Shown piece by piece: positions 1 through 12,428 of a DNA stretch of 64,000 nt; position 1 is the first letter of the stretch; every line of letters begins with the position of its first letter. Origin of the DNA: Cymodocea nodosa. Taxonomy: Eukaryota > Streptophyta > Magnoliopsida > Alismatales > Cymodoceaceae. The stretch is taken from assembly GCA_036874045.1 (NCBI GenBank), contig JAZBRI010000004.1:6076001-6140000 (forward strand), given 5' to 3'. The notes under the pieces are model-generated. The model made no database searches, was not told the DNA's origin, and saw only the letters and a list, made by a program, of their open reading frames with translations. The position numbers and the translations under genes are program-made.

Positions 1-229
1 AAAAATAGTTTTTTCTACTTGAAAAGCTCTAAAACAGCTCTTAAATAGCATGAAACCCACTGGATCTGTATCCAGGTCCAACCAGATCTGGACTAAAAAA
101 AAACTGGTGGGCATTGAAACGTCAGGGGTGATGAAGAGCACCAGTCTCTAGGCACTTCCTAGGCTGCATCTAGATAGCTCCCTTAACAAATCTGGATTCA
201 ACAACTACGCTAGCATTCACAAAACCAAC

Positions 230-3213
230 CTGTAATAGAAAGAAGAATTCCCCCAAGAGAGAGCCAACCATCTTTTCCTGTTGCTTTGAAGAATCGGTAT
301 ATATAGTGTGGAGATAAAGCATGATAAATTCTTCGGTTCCAATGAATAGTATTGTACAAACCAATCACGCCAATGCACAGAAGCCAAAGCATTACAACTG
401 GTGCAAATAAGAAGGCTACTTTCTGGGTACCATAATGCTGCAAAGCAAAGAGACCAACCAACACCATGCATGCAATGATCACCACCTCATCTGAAAAAAG
501 AGAAACGATCAGCAAATGGAACAGGGCTTCTTGAGAAAACTAAGACACAGGATGATTAAAACTAGTAACATCATAAAATTCTAGCAATTTTTGAACATAT
601 AATTGCCAAATATGTTCAGTCATGCATAATAAATATTCTCTTTGATACCCAAAGTACCAAGAGCAGATCTGAATGAAGAGAATGGATTCATGTTTTCAAC
701 ATCATGTGGAAGAGTTAACACTACATTTTAGAGCAGTAGAATTAACATCAATATTATGGCTGACCCCATGTAGTAGGATTACAACCCGAATTGCTGTTAT
801 TTGGTAGAATTCATCAAATAAGGTGAATAATCTACAGAGAAAACTTCTTTATTCTCCCAACTTGGCAAACAAAAATTATTATTTTTAGCGATAATTGAAT
901 GATAATTAACTAAGTGAAGAGGTGAATAATTTTTTTTGCCTATCTCTAGTCTACTTCCCACATACAACAATTGAAGCATGGAACAAAAAAGGAAAAGAGA
1001 TAGAAAGAACTTAGTATCTATATAGGAAAACTTACCATCAGTCAAATTTTTAGCTCGAACCTGTAGGCCTGAAATAGAAGACAGAACTGCACACACAAAA
1101 AGTAGCATCGGCATAGTGCAAGGTGCAGGAGTAATGATGAATAATCATGCAGCCAGATCATTCCAATCACAATTTACCAAACAGAAAAAATAAGAAGCTC
1201 TTAACCTGAAATTGCTGGGGTTAAGGTCCCATCACCTATAACCATGCCAGCACCAAATAAAACTATAACCAATAGTAAATTCCTCAGTCTTTTATGCTTC
1301 TCCAGGAATCTTTTGAAAGAAGCAGCATTTCGAGGTGCATACCCAGGTCTATAATATGTAGAGAGTTCCTCATCGGCTGCTTGCTGATTAGGAAGCAAAC
1401 TAAACTTTGCATGCCTACAGAGAAGGGAGTAGAGAGCGAATGTTCCCCCTGTAGTATTGCATATATATCAAGCCCCAAGAATGAAGCAACACTGAAAACA
1501 TAAAAGATCAGAAATTCACCTTCACCATTATCATCAGCACTCAGCATAATTACGACATATTTAAGCAATGCAACCAGAGTAAGTGTCCAAAATGTTAAGG
1601 AGAAAACACCAAATATTGCATCATCATCCTGATGATGCTGCAGCTTTCCAGAAAAAACACTTCTATACACATAAAGAGGAGAAGTGCTCAAATCACCATA
1701 AACAACACCCAAACTCTGGTAGGCTAACAGAAGTAACTGTTTGTAGTTGGACCCATGATCCTGGATAAAGAACATATGGACCATTAGAATTTGGAAATTA
1801 TCAATCAGAAGAGGACAGAAAATATAGGATACTTCCAATGAAACAAAGGTTGTGTTTCAGCTGTCATTATATTACAATTCTATCTTTCTAACCAAATTTG
1901 CTCAAAAATTTAAAAAGATCTTCTACAAAGTTGTTTTCCTAAATGGTTTATTTCGTTGAATCAATAAAAATTGGAAACCACAAAGTAGTTTTCATAAAAA
2001 GTAATAGCAAATGTTACATCAAGGAAAATGAGTATGAGTATAATTTCGAATGCTTTATGGCTTAGTTGAATGAATAAAAATTGGAAAGATATTAATAACA
2101 TTTATAAAAAAGAAATGAGTTAAAAATAATTGCAATTTACCGTCTATTTATTGACATTTCAAGTGCGGTTAGAGTTTTAAAACTTCCCAACCTCAAGAAG
2201 AACAATTGGGAAAGAAGGGATCTTATGAGATACAAATGTCATCCCAAATTTATGAAAATTCTTCACCACCAAAAGAAGAAGAATTCATGGGAGAGGATAT
2301 CAAGAATTTTGAATAAATTATTTTAAAATGAATGACGACTTACCAGGTATTAGAGCATAGTTGATAAACAACAATTCAACCTTAAAGGGACGAACTTACC
2401 GGTCTCCATAAGTTACATTCATTATTGAAACTCAAGTTTACCAAATATGTTCCATAGTGTGAATAAGGACCAATTATGCACGTATATCTTTTCACTTATT
2501 AATCATCTAAGTGAAAAGGCTCCCAAAAAAATAAGCATCATGGCTTACTCTCCACCAGAAACTCATGCTTATTTTGAAACAGAAATGTGAAAAGATGTAA
2601 CTTGTTACACCAACCAGAACATCTTTCAGAAAGGATAGTTAAATTTCGTCAGTATTTGACTACTCAAAAATAAAGGACGGAACTTTCAGAATTAAGAACT
2701 ATCCATGGGAAAAAAAAAATTGGAATAGTGTTATAAATCATCCTCGTATATTACGTAGCCTAGATAAGTGGTAGACATTCAAGTTGCAGATGAAAAGGTA
2801 AATTTTTATATTATGGGTAGTATTTTTTCTTCACCGAATCACTAGTAGGGGCCAGAGGAACATCCCCAGTAAGTTTTTTTGAGTATCAAATACTGCAGTA
2901 TAACAAAGTAAAGAAGTGAACTTCCGAAAGACAAACGGGACAACTCTGATTCCACGAAAACACATGTTCTCGCAACTTCACCATCCGCTCCAATCCACAC
3001 GCAACTTGTTATCAATCGAATCGAAAGAGAGTCGCAATCCTGAATCCTCCGGAAGAAACCGATCGCCACCTCAAGCACTCCATACACAAAAGGCCTCCAC
3101 ACGAAGATTAAAACAAAAACGACGAAACCGAAAAGAAAAAAGAAGGGCGGAGGACGTAAGGAGGAAGGAGGACTCACACGTCCGCCACCGTGGGGCCCAA
3201 CCTCCCGATCCAT
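230..3213 (-). CDS. HAK/KUP/KT-family potassium transporter, 5' part (gene runs off the left edge)
   Basis: Plasma- or endomembrane K+ (H+-coupled) transporter of the KUP/HAK/KT family. Coding exons on the minus strand: 3178-3213, 1520-1760, 1206-1448, 1036-1086 and 230-490, about 277 residues with matching phases; the last donor leads into an intron that leaves the window. The first exon encodes only 12 residues ([12 protein letters not shown]) and is joined across a 1.4-kb intron to DHGSNYKQ. Family landmarks follow: [20 protein letters not shown] (first membrane helix), [37 protein letters not shown] (pore region), [20 protein letters not shown] and ITG just before the conserved TEAMFADLGHF block, which is outside the window. 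The product would be roughly 750-800 aa if complete. No breaks are seen. The exact clade (I-IV) is undecided because the C-terminus is missing. Confidence 0.95.
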
Positions 3214-3378
3214 GACCGGGACGACAGAGCCGACGGAGAATGGACTAGAGTTTCAGCGACGGCTCAGCCAATCGCCGGCGACAGCGCCACCGTCCGTGTT
3301 CCAGCCTGCAGAGAAACAAGTGCTTCCCACCGGAAGATACCGATCGATCGATCCAGAGCGAGTGGGAGGGAATTAGTT

Positions 3379-3388
3379 ATTTTTATAA
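3379..3388 (-). promoter_or_regulatory. TATA box of the HAK transporter gene
   Basis: Minus strand reads TATAAAAATA, followed 30-40 bp downstream by a pyrimidine-rich start region near 3345 and, after a leader of about 130 nt, the ATG at 3213. Position and match to the plant TATA consensus support it; no transcript data. Confidence 0.5.
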
Positions 3389-4392
3389 GGGAAATAAATA
3401 AACTTCTAAAAGCGTATGAAATTAATTGGTTTTGGGTATCTGTAAATATTTAATTCCTATCAGCACGTATTATTTAAAAAAATGATCGCAATTCAAGGCT
3501 TCCACACAGACACAGAAATTACAACATCGCGGAGTTTATTTAACGGTTGTATATATAATATGGTCGGTACTTTGGAAATAATTTTATTTATTTATTTTGT
3601 TTTTTCAAACTTTTTTAAAAGTATGAAAAAGTGCCTAGTTTCCCTGTCCATCCTCATCCCCTTAGCAAGATATTAATAATGTAATCAGTCACAGACAGTC
3701 GTAATTAATTATTTATGCTTATAAATCTTATTTCACTTGTGTTTAACTTACGTACGGTAACAACAATGCAAGTCACAACCTCACTTAACCTCTTTCTTAC
3801 ATATATTCTTATCTACAGCGAAATTATTTGCATAAATTCGAATCTTTCCTTCCTTAAAATTCCTAATTAGGTAGTAATTCTGAGCACGTATTTACACAAA
3901 TAACTAAACCAAAAAATGAGGGAACAGGACGAAACACCATCTATTAATGGCCGCGTGAGGACAACGTACATTTTTGTAAGTTGGAATAAATTAAATATAA
4001 TCTTTACGCGATGTACGATTAAATAAATAGTGACCCGTTTTTAAATTGAAATTTCCATTTGTCACTTGCAAGCGTTGAGGTGTGGCGTGACGATCGGCGT
4101 CCCACGCACGCTTCGATCGCGACCGTTCGCTGCTGCGGAGGGTTCCAATTGCGTTTGAATTGACACTCTACCAGTCCTTCCGGCCGCCGATCGATGGAGC
4201 CCACGCCCCGCTGCCATACAACACTCCGTGGGCCGCCGGTGCTACTACACTTTGCACTTGTCTATCACACACGGCTGCCGTGGAACGATGTCCCGATCGC
4301 CGATGGCTGTATCTTGAAAGCGGCTGATGGCGCCAGCGGACGGACTGGATGCAAAAGAGATAAGGGGGCAGGCAACACGGCGCTTCCACCTC

Positions 4393-4437
<45 letters not shown>

Positions 4438-4928
4438 ATTCGTCGTTGGTTGGTTGCGCTGAATATGTGGGAAAGGCAAGTACAAATTTTGGAAATGAAA
4501 GCACGGTTCGTTTCAATGGAACGAGGGAACATCATCGTTCCACGAATTTCACGCCGTTCAATTTCTGCATTGACTGGGGAACGAATCCATTCCAGAATAA
4601 GGAGCACGCACAAATTCCGATTTCCTCGGGAGATTGAGATTTCTCTTTGAAAAAGCAAAGGAATATCTACCTATTTGTACCAACAAATGAGACAAACAAC
4701 CTGATGAAAATCCATAGCAGCGGCGGCGGTGGGCGACACTTCCTATCCTCTTCCTGGTTTGGTTTCGGACATGTATGTGGTGGAAGCAACAATAATGGCA
4801 ACATACTCGAGGGTGTGGGAAAAAAATCATATCCTCATTTACAGATCACCGAAGCAAGGATGCATATCCTCCATCACTCAATTCGACGAGGCCACTTGAA
4901 TTTTGGGGGTGTGTTTGGTCTGAAGCGC
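3389..4928. other. Intergenic: HAK promoter region and SNF4 3' flank
   Basis: Between two minus-strand genes. It holds a pure CT dinucleotide run at about 4397-4436 and a moderately GC-rich stretch at 4060-4640 that is open in several frames on both strands but has no recognisable protein, so I do not call a gene. The part near 4700-4928 is presumably SNF4 3' UTR. A non-coding first exon of the HAK gene in the GC-rich part cannot be excluded. Confidence 0.6.
4397..4436. repeat. (CT)n microsatellite
   Basis: About 20 uninterrupted CT dinucleotides in the intergenic region upstream of the HAK gene. It explains the Ser-Leu and Arg-Glu repeat frames on the two strands here. Confidence 0.9.
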
Positions 4929-7900
4929 TTAGCCGAGCAAGAACTTGAATACATCGCTTAGGGATATAATGCCCTGAACTCGCTTGCTTCCGGCCTCCAC
5001 GATGATCACCCTCCGCACTCCTGAATAATTACAAAACAATAGATAGGGAGGGGGTACTTGAGGAGGTCGAATGAATGACCAAAGTCAAACGTAACATTGT
5101 AACAACTTCAGATGAATGACCTGGCTTTGACAATCGATCCATCACTTTCAGCAGAGTATCGGACCGGAGGCACATCTGACATCTCTGCCCGTTAAAAGAT
5201 GGGGAGCCAGCATCTTGTACAAGTTGCAAAGCCTGTTAAATTAAGAAAATACAATTCAGTTGAAGAGGGTTTGCAAAAGAAGAAAAGCCGGCCTATGGGT
5301 GGGTGCTCCCTTCCTTCCAAGTGATCGTATTATACTGGGCAGCCAATAACGATATGTCCTAACGGGCAAAAAAGGTAAGGTATGCTGCCTTCCAAGTTCC
5401 AATTTCAACCAAAGAGCAGAGGCTACGATTGGTTATATGAACAAACAGGAGTTAAGCATACCTGGTGTAAGCTTAACTGGTCAAGATGAATCTGTGCGTA
5501 GGCCCTATCTTTAGCCAGTGCCGTAATATCACTGGATTATATGAAGCACGGTCACGAGTTTGAACAACTGTGATAACCAGTGAAAAACAAGACAAACTGT
5601 GATGGGCGGTGAAAATACCTCCGAGAATAAATATCAACCAAGGAATCATTCTCATCAACCACTGGTATGGAACTCACTCGAGCTGCAGAAGGTCGTTGCA
5701 GACAACCAATCACTAACTAGTAAAATCTGATGCAGATGTCGTTTTTCAAAATGTACTACTTACCCTGGACTAACATAGATAGAGCAGCACTAAGTGGGGC
5801 ATGTTGTGTCAACATTGCTAGAGGTTGCCTGTTCGATTCACCGATGCTAGGGATCCAGGTCCCAATAGGAAATGCATATATTGGCTGTTGGAGTATTGGC
5901 AACAGGCTGGAAGAATGTTCGAAGTGTTCGCATATACCTGTGTAAATGAAAGGCACAAAAACATAAAATCATTTTTAGTGGCACTGAGAGGGTGAGGAAA
6001 CTAAATATGCCGCATACACTTCAGAATTTCAGAGAGGCAGGCGACATGCAAAAGCTGGTGATACGGGCCATCTTCTGAGGAAGAATAAATTACTGGAACA
6101 GTAGCCACTTCATTATGCAAAATCTTCAAGGCTATGTCTTTCAAAGAGTCATGTGGACCAGCCTGTACAAATCAAATAAAACATTGATCAAGATATTTCA
6201 AAAAGCACCCTCAAAAATGATCATGAAAAATGCTCTCACTTTTAAAGTAAAACTACCACTCTCAAGCCCGCTTTGCAGGAACCGTACGATTCCACAACAG
6301 TTTGTTAAAACAAAGGAACAGATGAACCATCACATGGTGAAAGTATACATGCATAAGGCATTTTGCAGTACCATGGGGATTAATACAGTAGCACACCACC
6401 ATAACCATGGAAATTTTTAAAAATTACCACAAATACCTGTGCTAAGAACGAGCACTTGAGTATTCAAATGCATGATTGATTTGTAAGGTGACTATTAATA
6501 TTTGATAAAAATAACACATCAGCAATTTAGCATATGATCAAGTTATAAATGCCTATGTAAAAAATGGAATATACTTATGTATAACAAGAATATGGTCATA
6601 CACACGATACCATTTTTGACGGTAGTACCAAGCAGAAATGTGAAACAATCTAACTCAAACTAATTGGTCATAAGTGAGAAGATATTGCATGACATCATTA
6701 AAGGTAATGTAGGAAATGAAAAGGTAGAATCACTTGTTGACATAGATAACATAAGAAAATTTGTAAAAATAATATGAACAAAAGTTGAAAAAGAAAAATT
6801 TATTACGCATTTATAATATAATGCAATGCATCACTTGTTGAAGGGCATTTTGGAAATAAGATTGTTTGGAGGGTAAAACTGGAAACAAAAAAGGCAGAAT
6901 CACATTGTGTTTCTTTTGAATCCGACATAGTGTTTAGTAACAGATAATCAGTAAGACAGAAAATTCCAGCTGATTTTCATTTTTAATTTTCAAAAACAGT
7001 TTACCACCCCTCAATGGCAAGCATATATTACTGCTAACTACTAAGGTAAATAGCATCTTCAACAAAAATTGGACGCTACATAAATGTATCAAGTATCGAT
7101 GCAATAAAAATGAAATGAAGCAAGCAAGAAAAAATTACGGGAGAACTTCTGGTTTATTATTGCATTAAGAAATATGATATTACACCTACGATCGACCTAA
7201 GGCCTAAGCATTTTTTTGGGGGGATGGGAGTCTCAATATAATTTCAAAAGACCACAAAACAATATAATTCAATTGACAAAATAAAGCCACATATTGATGG
7301 CTAATAACGCGTACATAAATTAAGTTTCCGTGAGGTGGCTTTCCATGCCCATCAAGTTTCAAGTGTAGCTTCCCCTCCTTCCAAGCAGATATTGTATGTG
7401 TCTCAAGCTCTTCCTCAGTGAGATTTGATCCATGACTACCCAGCTGCATATGCAGAAGAAGCGTTAGCATCATAAACTCAAAATTTTCTTGGAAGAACAT
7501 TTATAACAAAAAAGGCCCATCAAGGAAATCAGGTACGCAGGCTCAACCAATCCATACTTCCAAGAAGTTCACAACAGTTCGCTGATCTTAGATACGTAAA
7601 AAATTGAAGAAAAAAAAATCTGTAAACTAACAAAAACCTTCCAAATAAAAAGTGAACCCTGCGATCTGTAATTAACAAGAAGACAAAGAAAAAGCACATT
7701 ACATAAAACTAATGTTAGCATAGGAATAATCTATGTATCAATAGGCAAACAAATGACAAAGTGTATAACAAAACAATTGGAGAGTAAACGTTAAGATAAC
7801 CCACAAAATCATAGCAATTTAACACACTTATTTTCCAAACATGCATTTATTTTTAGGAGAAATTAAGATACTTGCGAGCAGTGCACCTGCGGGGTGCATG

Positions 7901-10900
7901 ACAATGAAATATACATTGAATAACTGTTCCCATGCACAAATTTTGGAACACTGGACCAAGCTAAAGAACAACAGGCCTAAAACCTAGCACAACCCTCATT
8001 TCAGAAGTCCAGTTTTATCATGGTAGGAAGAAGTAGAAAAATACCCAAGACATCGATTCCCATATGAATTTTGTTCCCACTCCTGGCCGGCTGTAGGCTT
8101 ACATGAAATGTCATTACTTTCTCCAAAAAAGAGAATAAATTTGACGTTTTGCTCTGTTACTATCAATTTAGTGTCCCAATTCAACAAAATAAGCATGCAT
8201 CAAAAGTGGCCAAAAAAAATACAAAATGTGGAGAACTGTGGATTTTTCATTAAATAGAGAAGTAGAACTCCAAACGGAAAAAACCCTTCTCCCCCTTTTA
8301 ATTACACTCATTAGATAGATGCAACATGTCTACAACGAAAATGCAAAAATAAAATAATAGGATAAAGAGACATACAAACATGATCATTATATAACACAAG
8401 CTACCTCTCTTAAAATTAGTATGAAGTCCAGTGCACTGAGGATTCCAACAATTTGTCCCTTGGAGGAATCCCAAAGAGGAACCACAGAACATCCCTAAAG
8501 AAATGGTAGACAGAAATATAATCAATCGTTTTAAAAGTAAATAATATTATCAACATGAATGAACCAAATAAAAGTACAGCACATAAAAATTCAAACGTAA
8601 GACTAAAATTGGATTTTCCAAATTTAACTGATTCAAGAATGTGTGATTGGATACTCTTAGAGTTCCTGGTGTCAACAACTTACTACTACCAAGTACAGCA
8701 AAAAAAACCTTCCAATTTTCCAAATGTGCAACTCGAAAAGTAGTTTGGACCACAAAGTTCAAGCATGACATATAATTATAAATTTAGCATCCAGTTAATA
8801 CAAAAAAATAGGAGACCAAAAGTCATATTCAAACAACTGATCTAAAAGGTAAAACCTGGAAACCCGATTACTAATTCTCAAATCTTTTTGGTTATCTACT
8901 TTTTTGAAACATATAAAAAATGATAGATTTTTAAGAGGGTGTTCAACTTTCAACAAGTTAATCTGAGTCAACCTGGACTTAAGGTTACATACAATTGACT
9001 AATAGGACATACATGCTTGCTTTTCTTAAGCATTCAAGAAAAAAATATATGGCTGGGGCTACACGATAATTGCTCATAAAAATTCAAAATAAGATATTTG
9101 TTTTGTCCACCGTTCCCTCCCTCCTCTCTTCTTAATTTGTTTGCTTACTAAAATCCTTCACTAATTATGTTAACCAAATAGAATGCAACACTTGTTCTCA
9201 AATTGTAGTTTATCAGACAAAAGTTCAGCACTTGTGGTAGATATAGATCAATTTTCTGACACTCATTTTCAGCATCTTTTTATTTTCAAATTTCACGCAG
9301 AATCATGTCCCAGTGCATCAGCCAAGACTTGATTCATAACAAATGTAGCTTGCAAGTTGCAACAAGTTCACAGATTTTAAACCCCATCTTTTTGGTTTTT
9401 TTTTAAATATGGTGAAAAACTAACACTTGATGTAGAAAGTGAGAATAAATTTGTATCAACAAACTTATTGCAAATTACAGCAAGCTTGTAAGAATAATCC
9501 AAAAAAAATAGTCAAGAAAAGAAAATGTCAATACTGATCAGCTAACTTATGAATCATGACAATTGAATAATCTATAACCCTTGTAGAAAGCAATAAAAGC
9601 ATTAAAAAGAAACACTACCTGTTCATAGAATATATGGAATGCTTGCTTAACAGGCAAGTTGATGTCCAGGGCAATGACCTGAAATCTCACAATAAACAAA
9701 GCCAAAAAGATCAATTTCAACAAATTAAAGTAATGTTATCTCAAAAAAAACAACGTGATGTATCATTATCAAAAGAACTATGATTTATATTAAAATATCA
9801 CAGAAGTGGAGAAAGATATTACAACCTTTCCTGACTCAGGAAGTAAGTCATAAGCCGTCTTAGTGGACAAAAATGCCGCAATGCGATGCCGAGAGCCTTC
9901 AATTTCACCCTCTGAGATTCTCAAAGAACCCTGCATGGATTCATCTAACACTGTGAACTGCTTATGTAGTGGATGGAACTGTAAAAACTGACACTTGTTA
10001 AATACCAGTAATAATATTAAATCCCATCTGACTCATTTTTAGCAGCCACCAAACAAAACCAGATAAGAAAATGACAACCAAGTATAGAAAATGTCCAATA
10101 AAGTAAGCTTTAAACTTACTACACGTGGAGAGGCCACATTATCTACATCCATGCTTGTCCCTTGGGCAGAAGTATCCACGTGCAAGGGATCCGTAGAAAA
10201 GAGAACAGTATTAACTGTACCATAGTTTGCTACTGTAACAGAGGGTTGGCGTTCATCATGCCGCCACTCGCCATCAACAAAGAACTTGTACTGCAGGTAA
10301 TTGACTACATGTTAAAAATTCTGAGTGGCATCTAACCATGGTATTATGAATGTAGCAAGGGCTTGCAAATATACACAAGTAAAAATCAATACAAAGCACA
10401 AAATTAAGATAAGGCATGTGAAACTTGCCCCATGCAAGGCTACTAGGTGTGCTTCCAATGATACACAAACACAAGTAATTACATATTTACATATTCTTAA
10501 ACTTTGAAGAATATCATACACAAGCATATTCAATAAGGGATAAAAACAATCATATGCATATTTTTTGAGTGGCACGGACGTATGCATACAAAAAATAATT
10601 CATGCGAATTATTTCAATTCTTCTTTTATGTTATTCTTCAAATATATGTATGAACAGATATAAGAAAACAAGAAGAAAGCATTGCACACCTTGGGTATAA
10701 CATTTTTAAGCTAGGAGCTCTACATCAATGACTACATGCAAATGAAAATAAGCAAAAGTTCTCACATTTTAATGAACAGATGTATGTGTAAAGAAGTTAG
10801 TCCAAAACAACAAAATTAAACTAGCAACTTGGCAAGAGTATGGAATTAGATCATATAATCATAAGAAGAAATTTTAACATATTATGCTTCAAAGAAATTA

Positions 10901-12186
10901 ACATTTTTTCACTTTCAACAAATAGATATGCAGTTTTAGCTGAGACTGCTGTATTGAGCTCCTGGGGTGTTACTGGGATTTATCCCTGCTGAGGAATGTC
11001 AACGAGAAGGAGATGGATTTGATTAGTGATCTTCTGGAGCTGCTTCTTTGAAGATTTCTCCAAATCCTGATGAGAAAGATAATCTCAAATGGACTGCAAA
11101 CAATTCAGGCAGGTTTTTGGTCATCAGCAACTTACCACATATCAGAGATGGATGCCATATAAATTATTGTGGAAATGTAATTCACCCCTTAAGTTTATGT
11201 GGTTACTGATAAATGGTCGTTTGATCACTGAGTCAAGTAGAAGGAAATGGGCTCATGTAGAGGATGTTTCTTATCTATTTTGCGACTCTTCCAAGGAAGA
11301 GGTAGATCACTTGTTTTTTGATTATGATGTAGGCAAAGGAGTTTGGTTTTCAGTCATGCCACCCTCAAGGCATGGTGAATTTGCAGTAAGAACCCATGAA
11401 GATCTGTTAAATACAATTATTTGTGTGATGGCAGGAAAACTTAGTTAGTGAAGCCAGGCACAAAGTTATGTTGGCTGTCCATGCAATCTGCTGGAATACA
11501 TGGTTTGCTGGTGATTACAAGTTTTTTGATAATTCTAGGGGAGACATACAGGGAATTCTGTAGAATTACTGGGTTTTTAACTTCTGGGTTCATGTTTTAT
11601 TATAGAATTTCCATTTTTAATGGTTTTTTATATTTTTCTTTTCTTTCTCGTTGTAGCTCTAGTTGATCTTACTTGTAAGATTCTTCCTTGTTCCTGTTAA
11701 AAAAATACTGTGAGCACATTTATTAAATGATAAGGACAAATTAGTCTGTATACACGTAAAAATCGAGTCATATTGAACTCCAGAAAATCAGAAAGCCTCT
11801 TAGATACCACGATGTTCAAAAACAAACCTGATGGTAGCCCGGAGTTAGGTTGCAGATAGCTTGAAACACGGTTGGACAACCTTCAACGGGGCTCATTGGT
11901 ATGTGTTCTTGCCACCTAGACATAACCCAGAAAAGAAATGCATAAGATCAGGAGATTGAATCTTCGTTGCAAGCAAGTGCTCATACAAAAATAACGTGCA
12001 AACCACAGTTAAGGAGGAGAAAAAAAAACCCAAAAAGAAGATGAAGGCCAACAATTACCTAGTGAATGAACCAGTTAAGAAAACCCTTCTCCCGCCGTAC
12101 GGCCACACAAAACGTGTCGGGACCAACACCGTGCCCCCAATCCCATCTACAATACTATGCCCAGAATCCCCCGGTGGTGGAAACAT
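4929..12186 (-). CDS. SNF4: SNF4-like KIN-beta-gamma, regulatory subunit of the SnRK1 energy-sensing kinase
   Basis: Plant-specific fusion of an AMPK-beta-type glycogen-binding module to gamma-type CBS domains; part of the SnRK1 complex. Thirteen coding exons (minus): 12059-12186, 11828-11915, 10120-10290, 9826-9978, 9619-9678, 8405-8494, 7315-7443, 6018-6162, 5764-5937, 5619-5682, 5462-5531, 5121-5232, 4929-5020. They sum to 1476 nt, 491 aa, close to Arabidopsis SNF4 as I recall it (about 487). CBM48 spans about residues 25-105 ([20 protein letters not shown], then [12 protein letters not shown]). Four CBS repeats fill about 150-491, with [58 protein letters not shown] and the C-terminal [13 protein letters not shown]. 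All junctions are GT-AG and no residue block is missing. An L1 remnant sits in intron 2. The start is the ATG at 12186, just before the conserved module. Confidence 0.97.
10930..11700 (+). mobile_element. L1-type LINE remnant (3' end, zf-RVT region) in SNF4 intron 2
   Basis: Plus strand, antisense to SNF4. A frame at 11089-11448 reads as the C-terminal part of plant L1 ORF2: [19 protein letters not shown] followed by a Cys/His-poor version of the zinc-binding zf-RVT segment with [17 protein letters not shown]. The 3' end near 11694 passes into a short A run. The upstream reverse transcriptase and endonuclease are absent, so this is a 5'-truncated, decayed copy. It resembles the copies at 36.0-37.1 kb and 39.1-39.8 kb. 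Confidence 0.75.
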
Positions 12187-12332
12187 TTCCCAACCACACT
12201 ACCCAGAAAGAGGAAATTATGGGAGAAAGAAAAAACAGAAAATAAAAAGAGCAGAACTGAACCCACCGCAAACAATTCCGGTTTCTTACTCTGCAACGGG
12301 ATCCTCCACCGCGCAGAGGACCCCTTTACTGA

Positions 12333-12428
12333 TCAAGCACATCTATCCTTAACTCGCATTAAAAGAGACGGGCACACCAAAAGGAAACAAACAAACCAAA
12401 GAGAAAAAAGCCCCGAACTTTCCACCAT
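12333..12428 (-). other. Upstream ORF (31 codons plus stop) in the SNF4 leader region
   Basis: An ATG at 12428 opens a short frame ending TGA at 12333, 146 nt upstream of the SNF4 start. The peptide is hydrophobic in the middle (begins MVESSGLFSLWFVCFLLV). A pyrimidine-rich tract followed by GTAG near 12200 would make a good acceptor, so this stretch may lie in a leader intron rather than in the mature mRNA. Functional status unknown. Confidence 0.35.

Noticed and set aside
4168-4658. Overlapping 100-147-codon frames on both strands near the CT repeat
   Set aside because: They owe their length to the CT/GA dinucleotide run, which lacks stops in any frame, and show no known domain.
11089-11448. 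A 119-codon frame as an independent host gene
   Set aside because: It is the zf-RVT end of an L1 element inside SNF4 intron 2.
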